Shown here: positions 1 to 9,513 of the stretch, piece after piece
How positions within the stretch are numbered: position 1 is the stretch's first letter
How the letters are laid out: each line of letters begins with the position of its first letter
Assembly (NCBI RefSeq): GCF_003583935.1
Contig: NZ_QYRN01000006.1
Span: forward strand, 295,145 to 359,144
Source of the DNA: Aureimonas flava
GTDB lineage: Bacteria > Pseudomonadota > Alphaproteobacteria > Rhizobiales > Rhizobiaceae
DNA length: 64,000 nt
Direction of reading: 5' to 3'
Position numbers and translations under genes: made by a program
Notes under the pieces: generated by a model
What the model was told of the DNA's origin: nothing
Databases searched by the model: none
The model's input: only the letters and a program-made list of their open reading frames with translations

Positions 1-116
1 CCGTCGCGGCGGAGGGGCACGAGTCCTACTGGTTCGTCACCCATCGCGGCGAAGGCGATCCGCCGAAGGTCGCGCTGTTCCGGCAATGGCTGCTCGGCGA
101 GGTCGAGCGCGCCTGA
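1..116 (+). CDS. LysR-family transcriptional regulator, C-terminal fragment
   Basis: Reading in the frame that starts at base 3 gives about 37 residues ending in a TGA at 114-116. The tail has the form ESYWFVTHRG...FRQWLLGEVERA, which matches the end of GcvA-type LysR regulators, where a YWFV strand is followed by a final helix carrying a conserved FxxWL motif. The rest of the gene lies left of the window. It points toward the aldehyde dehydrogenase operon 108 bases downstream, so it may regulate that operon, but this is only positional inference. Confidence 0.7.
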   Translation, partial: VAAEGHESYWFVTHRGEGDPPKVALFRQWLLGEVERA

Positions 117-223
117 AGCATTCCTCCCGGGAATGCTCGGCCCGACCAGAAGTCGTTTGCCCCTCGGCGATCCCCGATCCTAACTCGCACGGCGCCGATG
201 GGGCGAGCCGAGGGCCGATCCGC

Positions 224-1648
224 ATGTCCGAACTCCGCAATCTCGTGGCCGGCCGTTTCCTCGGCGAGACCGAGGCGGGCGGCCTCGACGTCGTGTCGCC
301 GGCGACGGGCCGGGCGGTCGCCCGCGTCCCGCTGGCCGGCCCCGCCGAGGCGATCGAGGCCGTGGACGCCGCACGGCGGGCGCAGGCTGACTGGCGACGC
401 CGCCCCGCGATCGAGCGCGGCGACGCGTTGCGGCGGCTCGCCGACGCGATCGCGGCCGAGGCGGCGGAGATCGGCGCATGGCTGGCGGCCGAAAGCGGCA
501 AGAGCCTGGAGGATGCGCGCGGCGAGGCGATCTACGGCGCCGAACTGATGCGCTACCATGCCGAATGGGCCCGGCGCATCGAGGGCGAGGTGATCCCGAG
601 CGACGCGCCGGACGAAACGCTGATGCTGAAGCGCGAGCCGATCGGCGTCGTCGCCTGCCTGATCCCCTTCAACTATCCGGTCTACACGCTCGTGCGAAAG
701 ATCGCACCGGCGCTGATCGCGGGCAACGCGGTGGTCGTGCGCCCGAGCAACTCGACCCCCTGTTCCGCGCTGGCGATCGCCCGGCTGGTCGCCCGAGCCG
801 CGCTGCCGGAGGGGCTCGTCAACATCCTCGCGACGACCCACGAGGGGGCGCGCGCCGTCTGCACCCATCCCCATGTCGGCATGGTCACGCTCACCGGCAG
901 CCTCGGCGCCGGGCGCGCCGTTCTCGAATACGCCAAGGAGAACATCGCCAAGTCCTCGCTGGAGCTCGGCGGCAAGACGCCCGTCGTGGTGGAGCCCGAC
1001 GCCGACCTCGACGAGGTCGCCCGCCTCGTGGTGGCGGCCAAGACCACCCATTGCGGCCAGATCTGCACCGGTCCCGAGAGGCTCTACGTCCACGAGAGCG
1101 TCCACGACGCGCTCCTGGCCCGGCTGCGCGAGGGCTTTCTCGCCCGCGCCTTCGGCGATCGGGCCGCCGACGCCTCGCGCATGGGGCCGCTCCAGAGCGA
1201 ACGGGCCCGCGGGGACGTCCACGCCATGGTGCGGCGCGCCGTCGAGGCCGGCGCCGTGCTGGAGGCGGGCGGCACGATCCCCGAGGGCCCCGGCTGGTTC
1301 TACCCGCCGACCCTTCTGTCGGCCTGCCGCCAGGACATGGAGATCGTGCGCGAGGAGGTGTTCGGCCCCGTGCTCGCCGTGCTGCCCTACCGCGACGCGG
1401 AGGAGGCGCTGCGCCTTTCCAACGACCACCAGTACGGCCTGTCTTCGGTGCTCTTCACCGAGAACTACCGCACCGTGATGCGCTTCGCCGACGCCGTCGA
1501 GGCGGGCGAGCTCTACGTCAACCGCTTGCCGGCCGATCCCTACCAGGGCTTCCATGCCGGCTGGAAGCGCTCCGGCCTCGGCGGCGACGACGGCAAGCAC
1601 GGCATGCTGGAGTTCACGCAGACCCGGCTCGTGATCCTGAAGCACTGA
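224..1648 (+). CDS. NAD(P)-dependent aldehyde dehydrogenase (AldA-like)
   Basis: A 474-residue member of the aldehyde dehydrogenase superfamily, which oxidises an aldehyde to the acid with NAD(P)+. The general-base glutamate sits in LELGGKTP (about Glu247) and the catalytic cysteine in GQICTGPE (about Cys281); the Rossmann region contains FNYPVYTLVRKIAPAL. The C-terminal end ...GKHGMLEFTQTR is typical of lactaldehyde or glycolaldehyde dehydrogenases. The open frame extends upstream to 86, but the MSELRNLVAGRF start at 224 matches the family N-terminus, so I use it. It is the first gene of a three-gene operon with an enolase-superfamily protein and a GMC flavoprotein, which suggests oxidation of a sugar- or polyol-derived aldehyde. 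The substrate is not known. Confidence 0.9.
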   Translation: MSELRNLVAGRFLGETEAGGLDVVSPATGRAVARVPLAGPAEAIEAVDAARRAQADWRRRPAIERGDALRRLADAIAAEAAEIGAWLAAESGKSLEDARGEAIYGAELMRYHAEWARRIEGEVIPSDAPDETLMLKREPIGVVACLIPFNYPVYTLVRKIAPALIAGNAVVVRPSNSTPCSALAIARLVARAALPEGLVNILATTHEGARAVCTHPHVGMVTLTGSLGAGRAVLEYAKENIAKSSLELGGKTPVVVEPDADLDEVARLVVAAKTTHCGQICTGPERLYVHESVHDALLARLREGFLARAFGDRAADASRMGPLQSERARGDVHAMVRRAVEAGAVLEAGGTIPEGPGWFYPPTLLSACRQDMEIVREEVFGPVLAVLPYRDAEEALRLSNDHQYGLSSVLFTENYRTVMRFADAVEAGELYVNRLPADPYQGFHAGWKRSGLGGDDGKHGMLEFTQTRLVILKH

Positions 1649-1692
1649 GCCCCACCCGCCTGCCCGCAGTCCTGGTCCCGGAGGGCCCGTCC

Positions 1693-2910
1693 ATGAAGAT
1701 CGCCGATCTCGACATCCACGTCGTCGCCGTCCCGCCGCCCCATGTCGGCGGCATGTACTGGATCTTCGTGCGCCTGCGCACGGATTGCGGGATCGAGGGG
1801 GTCGGCGAGATCTATGCGACGGCGTTCCACCCGCGCGCGCTGGTGCCGCTCGTGCGGGACGTCTTCGAGCGCCATCTCCTCGGCCACGATCCGCACCGCG
1901 TCGAGCGGTTCTGGCGTGCCGCCTATTCCTCAGGCTTCACGCAGCGGCCCGACCCGACGATGATGGGCATCGTCTCCGGGCTCGAGATCGCCTGCTGGGA
2001 TATCGTCGGCAAGGCGGCGGGACAGCCGGTCCATGCGCTGCTCGGCGGCCTCGTCCACGAGCGACTGCGCGCCTACACCTATCTCTACCCGAAGAATGCG
2101 GCGGGCGAATTCGACTTCAACGATCCGGACCTCGCCGCCGAATGCGCGGCCGAGATGGTGCGCCAGGGCTTCACGGCGGTGAAGTTCGACCCGGCCGGCC
2201 CCTACACCCAGTATTCCGGTCACCATCTCTCGCTCGGCGTCATGGACCGCTGCGAGACCTTCTGCCGGCGCGTGCGCGAGGCTGTCGGATCGTCCGCCGA
2301 CCTCCTCTTCGGAACGCACGGACAGATGGTGCCCTCGTCCGCGATCCGTCTCGCCAGGCGCCTGGAGCGTTACGACCCCCTGTGGTTCGAGGAACCCGTT
2401 CCGCCGGGCCAGGAAGCGGCCATGGCGGAGGTGGCGCGCGCGACCTCGATCCCGATCTCCACCGGCGAGCGCCTGACCACCAAGTACGAGTTCGCCCGCG
2501 TCCTGGAACACAAGGCGGCCTCCATCCTCCAGATGAACGTCGCGCGCGTCGGCGGCCTCCTCGAAGCCAAGAAGATCGCCGCGATGGCCGAGGCGCACTA
2601 CGCGGAGGTGGCGCCCCATCTCTACAACGGGCCGGTGGGCGCCGCCGCGTCGATCCAGCTCGCCGCCGCCACGCCGAACTTCCTGATCCACGAGGCGATC
2701 GGCGACTTCTCGGGCTTCCATGCCGAGATCCTGAAGCGCAAGCTCGCCGTCGAGGACGGGTACATCGTCCCCTCGCGCGAGCCGGGCCTCGGGATCGAGC
2801 TCGACCTCGATGTCGTCGCCCGCCACTCGCCCTACGAGGGCGACCGCCTGCATCTGCAGATGGCGGCCGAGCCGGCGGACGTGAAGCAGTTCGCCCCGGC
2901 ACGCGGGTGA
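1693..2910 (+). CDS. Enolase-superfamily (mandelate racemase/galactonate dehydratase-like) protein with altered active site
   Basis: This 405-residue protein has the N-terminal capping domain and barrel domain of the mandelate racemase/muconate lactonising group, whose members dehydrate or epimerise acid sugars. Two metal-binding glutamates are present in WFEEPVPP (Glu233) and STGERL (Glu259), and a basic residue in AVKFDPAG. Compared with galactonate dehydratase as I recall it, the third metal position, normally Asp in a DxHGR motif, reads GTHGQM (Gly207, His209). The Asp of the His-Asp dyad reads QMNVARVGG (Asn282), while the dyad His appears kept in APHLYNGP (His309). It probably belongs to a subfamily with changed chemistry. 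It lies 44 bases after the aldehyde dehydrogenase, and its TGA overlaps the GTG start of the next gene by 4 bases. Confidence 0.85.
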   Translation: MKIADLDIHVVAVPPPHVGGMYWIFVRLRTDCGIEGVGEIYATAFHPRALVPLVRDVFERHLLGHDPHRVERFWRAAYSSGFTQRPDPTMMGIVSGLEIACWDIVGKAAGQPVHALLGGLVHERLRAYTYLYPKNAAGEFDFNDPDLAAECAAEMVRQGFTAVKFDPAGPYTQYSGHHLSLGVMDRCETFCRRVREAVGSSADLLFGTHGQMVPSSAIRLARRLERYDPLWFEEPVPPGQEAAMAEVARATSIPISTGERLTTKYEFARVLEHKAASILQMNVARVGGLLEAKKIAAMAEAHYAEVAPHLYNGPVGAAASIQLAAATPNFLIHEAIGDFSGFHAEILKRKLAVEDGYIVPSREPGLGIELDLDVVARHSPYEGDRLHLQMAAEPADVKQFAPARG

Positions 2911-4532
2911 GCGGCGTGGAAGCGTTCGACTTCGTCGTGGTGGGCGCCGGCTCGGCCGGCTCGATCGTCGCCGCCCGCCTGTCGGAATCGGGGCGGCACA
3001 GCGTCCTGCTTCTGGAGGCGGGCGGACCGGACCGTTCGTTCTGGTTCAAAATCCCGGTAGGCTACGCCCGAAGCTACTACGACCCGGCGGTCAACTGGAT
3101 GTACAGCACGGAGCCGGAGGCCGAACTCGGCGGCCGGCGCATCTACCAACCGCGCGGCAAGGTGCAGGGCGGCTCGGGCTCGATCAACGCGATGATCTTC
3201 GTGCGTGGCGCGCGCGAGGACTTCGACGACTGGCGCGCGGCCGGCAATCCGGGCTGGGCCTACGAGGACGTCCTGCCCGCCTTCCGCAAGCTGGAGACGC
3301 ACGAGACCGGCGAGGGCCCTTGGCACGGAGGCGACGGGCCGATCCGGGTGACGCCGATGCGGCCCGGCATCCATTCCATCTCGAAGGCCTTCCTCGCCGG
3401 CTGCCGCGAGACGCAACTGCCCGAGAACGAGGACTTCAACGGCGAGCGGATCGAGGGCGCCGGCGTCTACGACGTCAACACGCGGTCCGGCCTGCGCTCG
3501 TCCTCCTCGCGCGAATATCTGCATCCCGCCCGCCGCCGCCCGAACCTCAAGCTGCTTCACGGCGTCGAGGTCGACCGTCTCGTCTGGCGGGACGGGCGCA
3601 TTGCCGGCGTCGAGGCGCGGCAGGGGGGACGGGCCGTGTCCTTCGCGGCGCGTCGCGAGGTGGTTCTCTGCGCCGGCGCCTTCGCGAGCCCCAAGCTCCT
3701 GCAACTGTCCGGCATCGGCGACGGGGCGCATCTCGGCGCCATCGGCGTGGAAACCCGCCGGCACCTTCCCGCCGTCGGGCGCAACCTCCAGGACCATGTC
3801 TGCGCCAGCTTCTACTACCGCTCGCGCGTGCCGACGCTCAACGCCGCCTTCGCGTATCCGGCGGGGCAGGCGCGGCTCGCATTGCAATGGCTCCTTACGC
3901 GGCGCGGCCCCTTCGCCATGAGCGTCAACCAGGCCGGCGGCTTCTTCCGGGGCCGTCCGGATCGCACGCGCGCGAACCTCCAGCTCTACTTCAATCCCTT
4001 GTCCTACCGCATTCCGGACGATCCGAAGGCGGGACTCGCTCCCGAGCCCTATCCGGGTTTCCTCCTGTGCTTCAACCCGTGCCGGCCGACGAGCCGGGGC
4101 GAGGTGTCGGCCCAGTCCCCCGACCCCGCGGCGGCGCCGGCGATCCGCCCGAACTACCTGTCGACGGAGCACGACCGGGAGGAGGTGGTGGAAGGGGGGC
4201 GTCTCGTGCGTCGCATCATGGAGGCCCCGGCGCTGCGCGCGATCACCGCCGAGGAACTGGAGCCTTCGCGCTCGGCCCGGAGCGACGAGGAACTCCTCGA
4301 CTACTTCCGCCACAACTCGGGCTCCATCTACCATCCCTGCGGCAGCGCCGCGATGGGACCCGACCCGGCGCGCTCCGCCGTGGATGCGCGCCTGCGCGTC
4401 CACGGCGTGGAGGGATTGCGGGTGGTGGATGCGTCGATCTTCCCCAACATCACGGCGGGCAACATCAACGCGCCGACCATGATGGTGGCCGAGAAGGGCG
4501 CGGCGATGATCGTCGAGGACGCGCGATCCTGA
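2907..4532 (+). CDS. GMC-family FAD-dependent oxidoreductase (choline dehydrogenase-like)
   Basis: A 541-residue glucose-methanol-choline oxidoreductase, which oxidises an alcohol to an aldehyde using FAD. The N-terminal dinucleotide-binding motif is GAGSAG at residues 13-18, followed by the family stretch GGSGSINAM. The C-terminal catalytic His is in SIYHPCGSAAMG (about His476), and the Asn partner is in GNINAPTMM (about residues 519-521). The start is a GTG at 2907 that overlaps the upstream stop as GTGA, so translation is probably coupled. With the upstream aldehyde dehydrogenase it could form an alcohol-aldehyde-acid oxidation series around the enolase-superfamily protein. There is no obvious signal peptide, so it is probably cytoplasmic or membrane-associated. 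The substrate cannot be told from sequence. Confidence 0.9.
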   Translation: MSGVEAFDFVVVGAGSAGSIVAARLSESGRHSVLLLEAGGPDRSFWFKIPVGYARSYYDPAVNWMYSTEPEAELGGRRIYQPRGKVQGGSGSINAMIFVRGAREDFDDWRAAGNPGWAYEDVLPAFRKLETHETGEGPWHGGDGPIRVTPMRPGIHSISKAFLAGCRETQLPENEDFNGERIEGAGVYDVNTRSGLRSSSSREYLHPARRRPNLKLLHGVEVDRLVWRDGRIAGVEARQGGRAVSFAARREVVLCAGAFASPKLLQLSGIGDGAHLGAIGVETRRHLPAVGRNLQDHVCASFYYRSRVPTLNAAFAYPAGQARLALQWLLTRRGPFAMSVNQAGGFFRGRPDRTRANLQLYFNPLSYRIPDDPKAGLAPEPYPGFLLCFNPCRPTSRGEVSAQSPDPAAAPAIRPNYLSTEHDREEVVEGGRLVRRIMEAPALRAITAEELEPSRSARSDEELLDYFRHNSGSIYHPCGSAAMGPDPARSAVDARLRVHGVEGLRVVDASIFPNITAGNINAPTMMVAEKGAAMIVEDARS

Positions 4533-4661
4533 GGTCTCGCCATTCCCCGGGACGGCCGGGGGCTCGCGGTCGGCGGCGCGTGGGACCGCGCAGCCGTATC
4601 GCGCCGGTGTTCGGGCGCGTGACGGACCGACCCGCGAGGCGTCGATCCCCAGGCCGGGAGC

Positions 4662-5501
4662 CTAGCGGAACAGGCTGATGTGCTTCCGGGACCACTCGGG
4701 CGGCGTGCCGTGGAAGCCGCCGGCCAGGGCATTGCCGCAGTTGCAGGTGCGGTCCGGCGAGACGCTCCCGATCGCGGCGATCAGCGTGCGCTCGATGAGA
4801 TCGTGCAGGCCGCCGCGATAGTAGGTGTCGTTCATCGAGCCGGGACCGAAATGCACCACCGCGGGAGCCATGCCGGCTCCGAAGTTGATGACCGGCGCGA
4901 TCGAGGCGAAGCACATCTCGGCCTCGCGGGCGAACACCACTTCCGGCACCATCGGCGTGCCGACGATGTCGCCGCCCTCGCGTTGGAAGGCTCGGATCTC
5001 GGCCGGGGTCTCGAAGCGCGGACCCTCCGTGCACACGAAGACGCCACGCTCGATCACCCGTTCGCTGTGGGCCTTGGCGGCCGCGATCAGGTCGGCCCGC
5101 AGGCGGGGGCAGAACGGATCGGTGAAATCCACCCGGACCCAGCAGTCGCTTCCGTCGAAGAGCGATTGGGGGCGCGCACGGGTGCGGTCCAGGAAGTCGT
5201 CGGAGATCACGATGTCGCCCGGCCGGATCGCCGGATTGACCGAGCCGATGGCGTTCTGCGAGATGATCGACTCGACGCCCAGCTCGCGCAGCGCCCAGAT
5301 GTTGGAGCGATAGTCGATCTTGTGGCTGGGAACCGTGAGGTTGGGCCCGTAGCGCAGGATCACGGCGGCGGAGCGCTGGGCGATCGTGCCGAGAAGGACC
5401 GTGGCGGTTCCGAAGGGCGTCTTGACCTGCTCCTCTTTCCGGTTCTCCAGAAGACGCTCGGATGCGGCGCTGGTGATGAGGCCGATGGGCGCTTGGGTCA
5501 T
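4662..5501 (-). CDS. Methylthioadenosine/methylthioinosine phosphorylase-like protein with divergent phosphate site
   Basis: A 279-residue member of the trimeric MTAP/purine nucleoside phosphorylase family. Family hallmarks include HKIDYRSNIWAL, NPAIRPGDIVI, CTEGPRFETPAE and the TPMVPEV region. Human MTAP has two base-reading aspartates in ATDYD; here the stretch reads VINFGAG (Asn206), and Asn suits a 6-oxopurine base as in methylthioinosine phosphorylase. The phosphate-binding elements are altered: GGTG reads TSAAS (about 10-14), RHGRQH reads RYGPNL (50-55) and TACGS reads QNAIGS. Either the phosphate site is rebuilt or the reaction is different. It is the last gene of the minus-strand operon and overlaps the amidohydrolase stop by 4 bases. 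A C-terminal Cys pair (TCNCGN) is also unusual. Confidence 0.8.
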   Translation of the reverse strand: MTQAPIGLITSAASERLLENRKEEQVKTPFGTATVLLGTIAQRSAAVILRYGPNLTVPSHKIDYRSNIWALRELGVESIISQNAIGSVNPAIRPGDIVISDDFLDRTRARPQSLFDGSDCWVRVDFTDPFCPRLRADLIAAAKAHSERVIERGVFVCTEGPRFETPAEIRAFQREGGDIVGTPMVPEVVFAREAEMCFASIAPVINFGAGMAPAVVHFGPGSMNDTYYRGGLHDLIERTLIAAIGSVSPDRTCNCGNALAGGFHGTPPEWSRKHISLFR

Positions 5502-6805
5502 GCGATTGTTCCTGTTGGGTGGGAGGTGCCGCGGCGGGGGGATGGGCGGGTCTCGCGGTCGTCCGCGAGCGTGAGAGCGCCGTGCTCCACCACGAAGCGG
5601 CCCGCCACCATGACGTCGCGGACCTCGCGGGGGGTGATGCGGTAGACGAGATCCGAGACGACGCGTTCGGGCGTCAGTCCTTCGGGGTGGTCGATCTCCA
5701 GGACCACGAGATCGGCGGCCATGCCGGGCAGGAGGCGGCCGGTCTCCCGCTCCATGCCGAGGGTGCGCGCGCCTTCGCTCGTCGCCATCCGGAAGGCGTC
5801 CGCGGCGTTCATCGCAAACCCGTCGAGGCTGGAGACGCGCTGCAGGAGCACGGCCAGCTTCATCTCTTGGAACAGGTCGAGCCGGTTGTTGGAGACGACG
5901 CTGTCCGTGCCGAGGCCCACCGGGACGCCCGCGCGGCGCAACGCCGACACGGGCGCGATGCCGCTTGCGAGCTTGGCGTTGGAGGCGGGGTTGTGGACGA
6001 CCGCCGCGCCCGTCTCGGCCAGGATGTCGATCTCCTCCTCGTCCACCCAGACGCAATGGGCGAGGACGGTCGATCGGTCGAGCAGGCCCAGCCGGTGGAG
6101 GTGGCGGATCGGCGTCGCGCCGTAGCGCTCCAGGGTGATCCGCGTCTCCGCCCGGTTCTCGGAGGCATGGATGACGAAGGGCAGGCCGCGTTCGCGGGCC
6201 GCGGACTTGACCTCGATCAGGAGGTCGGGCGTGCAACTGTAGGGGGAATGCGCGCCGAGATAGAAGCGGGCGAGACCGTCCGCCCCGTGCCGGGCCATGG
6301 CCTCGTCCGTTTCGTCGAGCGCCAGCGGCCAGTTGGGACGACCGGCCGGCCGCAGTTCGGGCGAGTTGGCCAGCGCACCGGACAGGGACCGCAGGCCCAT
6401 CTCGCTGGCGACCTCGGCGAAGACGCCCGCGCCGTAGCGCGTGCAGTCGCAGGCGGTGGTGATCCCGTTGCGCAGCATCTCCGCCACCGCGAGGCGGCAG
6501 CCCTGTCGATTGTCCTCGATCGTCAGGTGCGAGGTCTGGGACCGGAGCGCCGCCGCCCACTGGAACAGGTCGCCGTCGTCGCAGGCGCAACGGCATGCCG
6601 ACAGGCCGCCATGGGTATGCGCGTTCACGAGACCCGGTATGACGACGCGCCCGCCGAGGTCGCGGCGCGTCGCCGCGGTCCGGTCGGGCGGCAGGTCGGC
6701 GAGTGCGCCGCTCCACGCGACGCGCCCGTCCTCGATCAGGATCGCCCCGTTCGCGAACGCCGCCTCGCCGGTGTGGACGAAGGCGTTGTGAAGGAGAAGG
6801 CTCAT
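5498..6805 (-). CDS. SsnA/MTA-SAH deaminase-type amidohydrolase
   Basis: A 435-residue metal-dependent amidohydrolase of the COG0402 type (adenosine, guanine and MTA/SAH deaminases, TrzN, SsnA). The metal-binding HxH is in NAHTHGG (His63, His65). Further ligands follow in VIHASENRAE and LAHCVWVDEEE, and the catalytic Asp is in GLGTDSVVSNN. The C-terminal beta-sandwich segment GMAADLVVLEIDHPEG is present. Members hydrolyse an amino or similar leaving group from a purine- or triazine-like ring. It overlaps the phosphorylase downstream and the metallo-beta-lactamase-fold gene upstream by 4 bases each. The context suggests it deaminates an imported nucleoside-like compound before base release by the phosphorylase homologue; this is inference. 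Confidence 0.88.
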   Translation of the reverse strand: MSLLLHNAFVHTGEAAFANGAILIEDGRVAWSGALADLPPDRTAATRRDLGGRVVIPGLVNAHTHGGLSACRCACDDGDLFQWAAALRSQTSHLTIEDNRQGCRLAVAEMLRNGITTACDCTRYGAGVFAEVASEMGLRSLSGALANSPELRPAGRPNWPLALDETDEAMARHGADGLARFYLGAHSPYSCTPDLLIEVKSAARERGLPFVIHASENRAETRITLERYGATPIRHLHRLGLLDRSTVLAHCVWVDEEEIDILAETGAAVVHNPASNAKLASGIAPVSALRRAGVPVGLGTDSVVSNNRLDLFQEMKLAVLLQRVSSLDGFAMNAADAFRMATSEGARTLGMERETGRLLPGMAADLVVLEIDHPEGLTPERVVSDLVYRITPREVRDVMVAGRFVVEHGALTLADDRETRPSPRRGTSHPTGTIA

Positions 6806-7518
6806 CGGGCGACCTCCAGCGCGATCGCGCGACCATCGAGGTTCACGGTCACCGTCTCGGCCAAGGCGCCGGCCTCGACCACGCGTCCGTCGCGGATCGT
6901 CAGCGGGGCGTCGTGACCCGGCAGGACGATGTCCGCCAGTTCGAGGATGCGAGCGATGCTGCGGGCCGAGGCGGCCTCGTTGAAGCTGCCGGGCGCGCGC
7001 CCCGACACCGCATCGCCGCGATGCTTGAGAGCGTCCTGGGCGAGCACGACGCGAACGCCGTCCTGCACCATCCGCAGCGAGGCATGTCCGCCGGTATGGC
7101 CGGGGGTGGGGAAGAAGGTGACGCCCGGCAGGGGCTCGAACTCGCCTTCGACCACGCGAAGGCGCGCATGGGCGAGCAGCCCCTCCACGAGGTAGCGCGG
7201 CACGGCCGGGTCGCGGTGCTTCTCGCGCTCGAAATACGCGATCTCGTCGGCATGGACGACGACCTCGGCATCCGGAAAGCATTCGACGTTGGCGACGTGG
7301 TCGAAATGCAGGTGGCTGAGGATCACCCTGTCGATCTGCGCGGGCGTGAGGTTTCTTTCCGCCAGCGCCGCGAGCAGGCCCGGGCGGTCGCCCGGACCAC
7401 CGGTGTCGAACAGGGCGTGCCGGCCCTCGCTCGACAGGAGGATCACGGAACTCCAGCCGAGATAGCCGCGGGACGTGCGGCCGGGAAACCCGACCAGGAG
7501 AGGGTCGAAGCGGGTCAT
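6802..7518 (-). CDS. Metallo-beta-lactamase-fold hydrolase
   Basis: A 238-residue metallo-beta-lactamase superfamily protein. The zinc-binding signature is HLHFDH (residues 69-74), followed by the His motif GHTGGHASL and, near the C-terminus, an Asp/His motif in VLPGHDAPL. The overall form (early FDTGGPG strand, short length) is that of lactonases and N-acyl hydrolases rather than beta-lactamases. It contains no secretion signal. In the operon it lies between the ABC ATPase and the amidohydrolase, with 4-base overlaps on both sides, so it probably acts on the transported substrate or an intermediate, for example by opening a lactone or cleaving an ester. The exact reaction is unknown. Confidence 0.85.
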   Translation of the reverse strand: MTRFDPLLVGFPGRTSRGYLGWSSVILLSSEGRHALFDTGGPGDRPGLLAALAERNLTPAQIDRVILSHLHFDHVANVECFPDAEVVVHADEIAYFEREKHRDPAVPRYLVEGLLAHARLRVVEGEFEPLPGVTFFPTPGHTGGHASLRMVQDGVRVVLAQDALKHRGDAVSGRAPGSFNEAASARSIARILELADIVLPGHDAPLTIRDGRVVEAGALAETVTVNLDGRAIALEVAR

Positions 7519-8497
7519 GGGGCGGCTCGGTCGAACAGATGGCAGGAGACGCGGTGTCCGGGCGACAGCTCGACGGAACGGGGGGCCTCCTCGCGGCAGC
7601 GGGGGCCGACCTCCGCCATGCGCGGGCAGCGCGTGTGGAAGCGGCAGCCGGTCGGGGGATCGATCGGGGAGGGGACGTCGCCCTCCAGGACGATGCGCGT
7701 GCTGCGCGCACGCGGGTCGGGCCGCGGGATCGCGGAGATCAGAGCCTGCGTATAGGGATGGGCGGGCGCCGCGAAGAGACGCTCCTTCGGCGCGATCTCG
7801 ACGAGCTGGCCGAGATACATGACCCCGATCTCGTCGGAGATGTGCTTCACCGCCGCAAGCCCGTGGGCGATGAAGAGATAGGACAGGCCCATCTCGCGCT
7901 GGAGGCGTTTGAGGAGGTTCAGCATCTGTGCCTGGATCGAGACGTCGAGCGCCGAGACGGGCTCGTCGCAGACGATGAGCTTGGGCCGCAGCGCCAGGGC
8001 GCGGGCGATGCCGATGCGCTGGCGCTGGCCGCCGGAGAACTCGTGGGGAAAGCGGCCCGCGTGGGCGGCCGGGAGCCCCACCGCTTCCAGGAGCGCGGGA
8101 ACCTTCTCCTTCGCTCCCGCGACGCCGTGGATGCGAAAGGGCTCCCCGAGGATCTCCCGCACGGTCATGCGCGGGTTGAGGGACGCGTAGGGGTCCTGGA
8201 AGATGATCTGGATCTGGCGGCGCAGGCGACGCAGGCTTGCGCCGTCGATTTCGGCCATGGTCCGGCCCTCGAAGGCGATCGCGCCGGCGGTCGGCTCCTC
8301 GAGGCCGACGACGAGGCGGCCGAGCGTGGACTTTCCGCAGCCGCTCTCGCCCACGAGGCCGAGCGTCCGTCCGGCGCACAGCGGGACGCTGACGCCTTCC
8401 ACCGCGTGAACCCGCTCGCGGGCTCGCCGCAGGAAGCCCCGACCTTTGACCGGGTAGTGCTTGACGAGATCGCGGATCTCCAGAAGGGGGGCGTCGG

Positions 8498-8501
<4 letters not shown>
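7515..8501 (-). CDS. Dpp/Opp-type ABC transporter ATP-binding protein (DppF-like)
   Basis: A 328-residue ATPase of the oligopeptide/dipeptide importer class. It has Walker [10 protein letters not shown] (51-59), a Q-loop in [12 protein letters not shown], signature [15 protein letters not shown] and Walker [13 protein letters not shown]. The C-terminal extension characteristic of Opp/Dpp ATPases includes [13 protein letters not shown], whose Cys residues may bind an Fe-S cluster as described for family members. The H-loop reads FIAHGLAAV rather than the usual FISHDLxVV: the catalytic His is kept but the following Asp is Gly. It pairs with the DppD-like ATPase, whose stop it overlaps by 4 bases. 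Confidence 0.93.
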
Positions 8502-9502
<1,001 letters not shown>

Positions 9503-9513
9503 CGTGTCCACGG

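Noticed and set aside
86..223. Upstream extension of the aldehyde dehydrogenase
   Set aside because: The extension overlaps the LysR end and has no family similarity; MSELRNLVAGRF at 224 fits.
26..1645. Long minus-strand open frame of 539 codons opposite the aldehyde dehydrogenase
   Set aside because: It is a shadow of the real gene: composition is Arg/Ala/Gly-rich, there is no recognisable domain, and the plus-strand protein has full family motifs.
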